This document shows, piece after piece, positions 10,889 through 14,319 of a stretch of DNA of 14,319 bases. The notes below the pieces were generated by a model that was given only the letters and a program-made list of their open reading frames with translations, ran no database searches and was not told where the DNA came from. Within the stretch, counting starts at the first letter, position 1. Each line of letters starts with the position of its first letter. The position numbers were made by a program, and so were the translations under genes. The DNA is from JAZKFR01 sp040386295 (GTDB lineage: Bacteria; Pseudomonadota; Gammaproteobacteria; Burkholderiales; Rhodocyclaceae): contig JAZKFR010000117.1 of assembly GCA_040386295.1 (NCBI GenBank), positions 1 to 14,319 on the forward strand. Reading direction: 5' to 3'.

Positions 10889-11365
10889 ATGCGCCGCTTC
10901 ACTGAATCGCTCTACGCCATCAGCATCACCCTGTGGATTGGCGGCTTGTGGATCGTCGGATTCTTAGTCGCACCGACGCTCTTCAGCCAAGTACCCGAGC
11001 GCACGCTGGCGGGTATGTTGGCCGGCAAATTATTCAACGCCATGTCCTGGATCGGTTTGTCCTGCGCAACGTATCTGCTGCTGTTCACCCTGCTCAGACA
11101 AGGTGCCGCCGCCTGCAAAAGCAGCGTCTTCTGGCTAGTCTTCAGCCTGCTCGCGCTCACCGCACTCAGCCTGTTCGGCATCACCCCGATCATCGCTCAA
11201 CTCAAGGCCGGCACTGTATCGCACGAATGGGTGACAGACCTCATGAGCAGCATCACACGCGACCGCTTCGCCGTTTGGCACGGCATTGCCAGCGTGCTTT
11301 ATGTGTTGCAAAGCGTTTTGGGTTTACTGCTGGTGGTAACGACTGGCCGTCGGCAACGGTTTTAG
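10889..11365 (+). CDS. DUF4149 family membrane protein
   Basis: 158 residues, mostly hydrophobic, with four likely membrane segments (about 8-30, 48-70, 80-103 and 132-152). The N-terminal FTESLYAISITLWIGGLWIVGFLVAPTLF and the later TPIIAQLK and FAVWHGIAS match the DUF4149 family, which commonly follows greA in Burkholderiales. Function unknown. It starts 5 bp after the greA stop and should be co-transcribed with it. Confidence 0.88.
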   Translation: MRRFTESLYAISITLWIGGLWIVGFLVAPTLFSQVPERTLAGMLAGKLFNAMSWIGLSCATYLLLFTLLRQGAAACKSSVFWLVFSLLALTALSLFGITPIIAQLKAGTVSHEWVTDLMSSITRDRFAVWHGIASVLYVLQSVLGLLLVVTTGRRQRF

Positions 11366-11400
11366 AAATTTGCAAGGCGCAGCATCACTATGAGCACAGA

Positions 11401-11524
11401 GTCATGAATCATTCCAATTTGCATTAGAAACAGAACACGAAGATGAGTCGCAGACATTGCTGTAGCAAGGCAAGTCGAAGTCGACAATTTATCGGTTCTA
11501 ATGCGAATTGGAATTAGCCATGAG
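11401..11524. repeat. Inverted repeat with ~31-bp arms
   Basis: Arm 1 (11401-11431) and arm 2 (11494-11524) match as reverse complements at about 25 of 31 positions. The best-conserved core is TTCTAATGC[A/G]AATTGGAAT. The 62-bp spacer shows no gene. Translated in the same sense, the arms encode LMQIGMIHD (minus strand) and LMRIGISHE (plus strand), so they may be an inverted partial duplication of coding sequence. Confidence 0.6.
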
Positions 11525-12017
11525 TTGTCTGAGTTGACGCACTTGGATAGGGAACAAGTCGCTGGCCTACTCAATTTTGCCTATCTTTATCCCAGCACCT
11601 CAGCCGAAGCACGCAAGTCCATGTGCACGCAATGTGCACGCAGATCGTCGAGCAGGCTCGCAGATTCAACCCCAACGAAATTTTCAGTAATGCTGTAGAC
11701 GCTAATTTACGCGAGCGGATCACTCATGCCGGTGATCAAGAACTTCTTAGACTTATTGATTCGCTGCCCGCACTCGTGAATAGCGACGATCAAGAGACGC
11801 AAGTTGCCACCACTGATCAGCCAAACAACCATGTGCCATATGGGACGATGACTCAACGCAAGCTGACCCTCCAGATAGTCAGTCCACACAAGCAGCCGAG
11901 CCAGACCATTCAACACAGTCGACTGAACCTGCAGCAGATCCGCTGCTCTCGCAAGGCACACAAGCTGATATTCACGGCACCACCGAGTCGCACCCATTCG
12001 AGACGCAGCCTTTTTAG
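11447..12017 (+). pseudogene. Decayed gene of unknown function, at least two frame changes
   Basis: The frame from 11447 reads VADIAVARQVEVDNLSVLMR, then (from 11501) a helical stretch with LSELTHLDREQVAGLLNFAY, until an exact 11-bp tandem duplication ATGTGCACGCA (11621-11631 and 11632-11642). Removing one copy joins it smoothly to the next frame: KSMCTQIVEQARRFNPNEIF, then RERITHAGDQELLRLIDSLP. A second shift near 11817-11850 joins this to an acidic, Ser/Thr/Gln-rich tail (WDDDSTQADPPDSQSTQ onward) that ends at the TAG at 12015-12017. The restored protein would be about 185 residues: a helical domain with a low-complexity tail. I do not recognise the family, and no start codon with a ribosome-binding site is evident upstream, so the 5' end may also be lost. 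Confidence 0.55.
11621..11642 (+). repeat. 11-bp tandem duplication
   Basis: Two exact, adjacent copies of ATGTGCACGCA. The extra 11 bp shifts the frame of the surrounding decayed gene; deleting one copy restores it. This looks like a recent slippage mutation. Confidence 0.85.
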
Positions 12018-12020
12018 TTT

Positions 12021-12156
12021 TCGTAGGGTGAGTGTGAACGCTCGGAGCGAAGCGACAATTCACGTCAGCGGCTCACCGTGAGCAATCGTTTGGGTTGTGC
12101 GCGTTCGCAAACGCTGCTCGTAAATTGCTACGCGAAGTCAACCACTCACCCTACGA
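12021..12156. mobile_element. MITE-like element with 14-bp terminal inverted repeats
   Basis: 136 bp bounded by exact inverted repeats TCGTAGGGTGAGTG (12021-12034) and CACTCACCCTACGA (12143-12156). Internal sequence is also partly palindromic (TCACG...CGTGA around 12060-12081; CGTTTG...CAAACG around 12086-12112) and includes GGAGCGAAGCGAC. It encodes no protein. Its right part is related to the repeat after carB (9644-9728). The short TIRs, small size and a second partial copy nearby suggest a non-autonomous mobile element or large REP-type palindrome. No obvious target duplication was found. Confidence 0.65.
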
Positions 12157-12259
12157 GAATCCCCACGCAACTTGCGTCCAACACTTTCATTTGCACCCAA
12201 TCTTGTGGCTAACTACCTGGCCGATTACGGGTGTGTGCGGGACGCGCTTATCGATGTAC

Positions 12260-13174
12260 TCACTGCGCAAGCGCCACATCCCACGGAGCGACCTCACCAG
12301 CAAACCGTTCAGCAAGGAATGCCACGAGCAGACGCAAGGCCAGAGGTTGATGCTGACGCGAGAGATAGATGGCGTGAATGCCCAACTCCTGTGGTTCGTA
12401 ATCTGGCAGCAAGCGAACCAGATGCGCCTGCCGCAAATCCTCACCCACGTAATAAGTCGGCAGCATGCCGATCCCCGCGCCTGACAGTACCGCCCGCCTG
12501 AGCACCGCTGTTTCGTTCGTGTGAAAACTCCAGCGTACCGGCACCTGAATCACCTGCCCAACATGCGAAAAGCGATACTGCTTACCGATGCCAAAGGCAT
12601 GCGCAATGCAGCGATGACTCCGTAAATCGTGAAGCTGCTGTGGCGTACCGTGGCGCGCCAAATACACTGGTGATGCGCACAACACGGATCGGCAGCGAGC
12701 CAAGGGGCGGGCGATCATGGTCGGATCAAGCGAGTTCGTAATGCGCACAGCCAGATCGACACGCTCAGCGACCAAATCAGTTGCTTTATCGGAGACGGAG
12801 AGCACGATTTCCACCGCCTCATACAAATGCTGAAAATCCACCAAGGCTGCGGTCAGCTGTGCATCTGCAAATGAGCTGGCACTGGTCACGTGCAACACCC
12901 CCGCCGGCTCGCGATTGCTTGCTGCGGCAATGTGTTGAACATCCTCGGCAATGTCGAGCAATTGCCTGCACGACGGTAAAGCGGCCAATCCGGCATCCGT
13001 CAGGCTGATTTTTCTCGTCGTACGGTGCAAGAGCCGCGCGCCGAACCATGCCTCCACTGCCGCCAGGTAACGACTGACCATGGCGGCGGACATATCGAGA
13101 CTTTCCGCTGCCTGAGTCAGGCTACCCCGATCAACCACTTCAACAAATACACGCAGCGCAGTCAGTCGATCCAT
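12260..13174 (-). CDS. LysR-family transcriptional regulator
   Basis: 304 residues, the normal size. The N-terminal winged helix-turn-helix reads MDRLTALRVFVEVVDRGSLT, then QAAESLDMSAAMVSRYLAAVEAW and RLLHRTTRKISLTDAG (residues 1-60), followed by a linker helix and the type 2 periplasmic-binding-like effector domain (about 90-290; motifs VDLAVRITNSLD, SGAGIGMLPTYYV). The SLDMSAAMVSRYLAAVE helix and RTTRKISLT are typical of the CrgA/DsdC-like LysR group common in Burkholderiales. The start ATG at 13174 has GAGGA about nine bases upstream. It is divergent from the metallo-beta-lactamase-fold gene across 115 bp, the classic layout of a LysR regulator and its target. The effector is not predictable. 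Confidence 0.94.
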   Translation of the reverse strand: MDRLTALRVFVEVVDRGSLTQAAESLDMSAAMVSRYLAAVEAWFGARLLHRTTRKISLTDAGLAALPSCRQLLDIAEDVQHIAAASNREPAGVLHVTSASSFADAQLTAALVDFQHLYEAVEIVLSVSDKATDLVAERVDLAVRITNSLDPTMIARPLARCRSVLCASPVYLARHGTPQQLHDLRSHRCIAHAFGIGKQYRFSHVGQVIQVPVRWSFHTNETAVLRRAVLSGAGIGMLPTYYVGEDLRQAHLVRLLPDYEPQELGIHAIYLSRQHQPLALRLLVAFLAERFAGEVAPWDVALAQ

Positions 13175-13289
13175 CTACTCATTTCCTCGATCTGCGCAAT
13201 AAACAATCAACCAATACGCGCTTTATAAACCACGACGCAAAAACTAAAGTCCGCTCCACAGCAATACTCATCGACTCAAGGAGATCACC
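13175..13289. promoter_or_regulatory. Divergent LysR/MBL-fold gene promoter region
   Basis: 115 bp. TTTATAAA (13222-13229) is palindromic and offers a -10-like TATAAA on both strands, but no convincing -35 partner is present, as is common for activator-dependent promoters. AAGGAG just before 13290 is a strong ribosome-binding site for the downstream gene. A LysR T-N11-A operator is likely here but I could not single one out. Confidence 0.4.
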
Positions 13290-14180
13290 ATGTTCTATCC
13301 CGGCAAATTTGCACGCCTCTTCTTTCCCTTTCTAGCACTGAGCGTGGTCGCCATTTCTAGCGCTTCTGCACAAACCAGCGCAGCACTGAATGTGAAAGTT
13401 TACAACGCTGACCACAACAGTTTCCACGTCAATGCAGTCGTGATCAGCGGCAAGACCGAAGCAGTCGTGATCGACAGCGGTTTCACGCGCGCTGACGCCT
13501 TGCGCATTGCCGCCAACGTGCTCGACAGCGGGAAAACCCTCAAAACCATTTTCATCAGCAACGCCGACCCCGATTTCTACTTTGGCGCAGAAGTACTGGA
13601 ATACATTTTTCCGCAAGCCCAGGTGCTAAGTTCCTCGGCCGTGCGTGAAAGAATCGAGACAAAATTAGCCAGCAAGCTCGCCTTTTGGTCGCAAAAAATG
13701 GGCGTCAACGCACCGCAACACCCCATCGTGCCTGAAGAGCTCAAGGGTACGACCCTGAGCGTCGATGGCGAAACCATAGAGCTTCGCGGCAGCAGCGGTG
13801 CGCTGGCGCATCGCCCTTACGTGTGGATTCCGTCCATTAGAACCATCGCCGGCAATATCGCCATTTTCAGCAATCTCCATGTGTGGACCGCTGATACTCA
13901 AAAGCCCAGCGAACGCAAAGCGTGGCTAGCTCAGCTGGACGAAATTGAAGCGCTAAAACCTGCCATGGTCGTACCCGGACATATGGCCGCAGGCAGCGCC
14001 TTGGACGTCAGTGCCGTGCGCTACACCCGCGATTACCTGCTGCGTTTTGATCTTGAGGCGGCCAAAGCCAAGGACAGTGCCGAACTGATCAAGCGCATGC
14101 AGCAGGCCTACCCGCAAGCCGGCTTAGCTATCGCACTGGATATCGGCGCCAAGGTCAACAAAGGTGAGATGAAGTGGTAG
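13290..14180 (+). CDS. Secreted metallo-beta-lactamase-fold protein with degenerate metal site
   Basis: 296 residues, with a Sec signal peptide (R9, then hydrophobic 10-22, cleavage likely after ASA27), so it is periplasmic. The fold is visible in NAVVISGKTEAVVIDSGFTR (48-67), KTIFISNADPDFYFGAEVL and VVPGHMAAGS (about 227-236). In active enzymes the third segment reads THxHxDHxxG; here S90-N91-A-D93-P-D95-F96 keeps only the aspartate and loses three histidines. His174 (AHRPYVW), His197 (NLHVWTAD) and His231 (PGH) remain. A related subfamily with DPDFYFG in place of the motif exists, as I recall, so this may be a shared adaptation rather than decay; it may bind a single metal or act without one. 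Good ribosome-binding site AAGGAG. It is probably controlled by the divergent LysR gene. Confidence 0.88.
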   Translation: MFYPGKFARLFFPFLALSVVAISSASAQTSAALNVKVYNADHNSFHVNAVVISGKTEAVVIDSGFTRADALRIAANVLDSGKTLKTIFISNADPDFYFGAEVLEYIFPQAQVLSSSAVRERIETKLASKLAFWSQKMGVNAPQHPIVPEELKGTTLSVDGETIELRGSSGALAHRPYVWIPSIRTIAGNIAIFSNLHVWTADTQKPSERKAWLAQLDEIEALKPAMVVPGHMAAGSALDVSAVRYTRDYLLRFDLEAAKAKDSAELIKRMQQAYPQAGLAIALDIGAKVNKGEMKW

Positions 14181-14319
14181 CCGCTACCGCCCATAAGCGC
14201 TAACTGAAGAGCGCCAGCCCGATTTTGTAGATACTCTGTTTCACCGTGAGCATTTTTCTCTATGGAACCATAGCGATCCAATTCCTCCGTCATTCCCGCG
14301 CAGGCGGGAATCCATAGCG
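14181..14319. other. Non-coding tail after the MBL-fold gene
   Basis: 139 bp to the window edge. TCACCGTGAGCA (14241-14252) repeats a 12-base string from the MITE-like element (12073-12084). CTATGG-AA-CCATAG (14260-14273) is a small perfect hairpin. CCATAGCG occurs at 14268-14275 and again at 14312-14319, flanking the palindrome below. No gene seen. Confidence 0.5.
14291..14313. repeat. CATTCCCGC-GCAG-GCGGGAAT palindromic repeat
   Basis: A perfect 8-bp stem ATTCCCGC (14292-14299) and GCGGGAAT (14304-14311) with loop GCAG, in the context CGTCATTCCCGC...GGGAATCCA. This context is a well-known dispersed repeat of many beta- and gammaproteobacterial genomes, found between genes and often used as an insertion or recombination site. 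Confidence 0.8.

Larger units (their letters stand above)
11366..12259. other. 894-bp region without an intact gene (decayed gene and repeats)
   Basis: This stretch lies where yhbY, rlmE or ftsH would be expected in many Burkholderiales. It contains an inverted repeat (11401-11524), a broken unknown gene (11447-12017), a MITE-like element (12021-12156) and about 100 bp before the LysR stop in which I see nothing. Open frames here are short, overlap each other and lack ribosome-binding sites. Confidence 0.7.

Noticed and set aside
11345..11364. CCGT/ACGG hairpin followed by TTTT at the end of the DUF4149 gene as a terminator
   Set aside because: The stem is only 4-5 bp and overlaps the last codons, too weak to call.
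11407..11427. Resemblance of the inverted-repeat arm to a Fur box
   Set aside because: Only part of the AATCATTC...ATTTGCATT pattern fits, and no intact gene follows for it to control.
11600..11860. Programmed frameshifting instead of gene decay
   Set aside because: The first break is an exact 11-bp tandem duplication with no slippery sequence, and there are two breaks and no clear start; decay is simpler.
12095..12501. Plus-strand open frames overlapping the LysR gene and its 3' flank
   Set aside because: They lie antisense to a clear LysR gene, have no ribosome-binding site and give low-complexity translations.

Overview
The window looks like a chromosomal segment of a betaproteobacterium, most likely Burkholderiales and plausibly Oxalobacteraceae (the Undibacterium/Herminiimonas/Janthinobacterium group). 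This rests on the order carA-carB-(insert)-greA-DUF4149, on the style of the Car and GreA proteins, and on a CqsS-like sensor kinase, a type known from Janthinobacterium. The placement is from memory of family context; no search was run.

Region 1 (1-4775) is the unusual part. It holds a 5'-truncated FAD-dependent amine-oxidase/protoporphyrinogen-oxidase-like gene, overlapping by ATGA with a large hybrid histidine kinase. The kinase has a membrane domain like the CqsS/LqsS quorum-sensing receptors, followed by HisKA, HATPase, two receiver domains and an HPt domain. Three bases beyond its stop, on the opposite strand, ends a gene with the AfsA/ScbA hotdog signature of butyrolactone signal synthases. 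I read this as a candidate small-molecule signalling locus in which an AfsA-like acyl-transferring enzyme and a flavoenzyme sit beside a CqsS-type receptor.

Region 2 (4776-9642) is a 441-bp divergent intergenic region with a near-consensus sigma-70 promoter for carA, then carA and carB overlapping by 8 bp. They encode both subunits of carbamoyl-phosphate synthetase, which feeds arginine and pyrimidine synthesis.

Region 3 (9643-11365) begins with one copy of a dispersed repeat. Next comes a Phd/YefM antitoxin and RelE/ParE toxin pair; the toxin contains a run of ten Ns that is probably an under-sized assembly gap. Then follow greA (transcript cleavage factor) and a DUF4149 membrane protein. 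The toxin-antitoxin pair separates carB from greA.

Region 4 (11366-12259) has no intact gene. It holds an inverted repeat with ~31-bp arms, a decayed unknown gene broken by an 11-bp tandem duplication and a second frame change, and a 136-bp MITE-like element with exact 14-bp terminal inverted repeats. One half of that element is related to the repeat downstream of carB.

Region 5 (12260-14319) is a LysR-type regulator divergent from a secreted metallo-beta-lactamase-fold protein that has lost most of its metal-binding motif. It ends with a non-coding tail containing a common CATTCCCGC/GCGGGAAT palindromic repeat.
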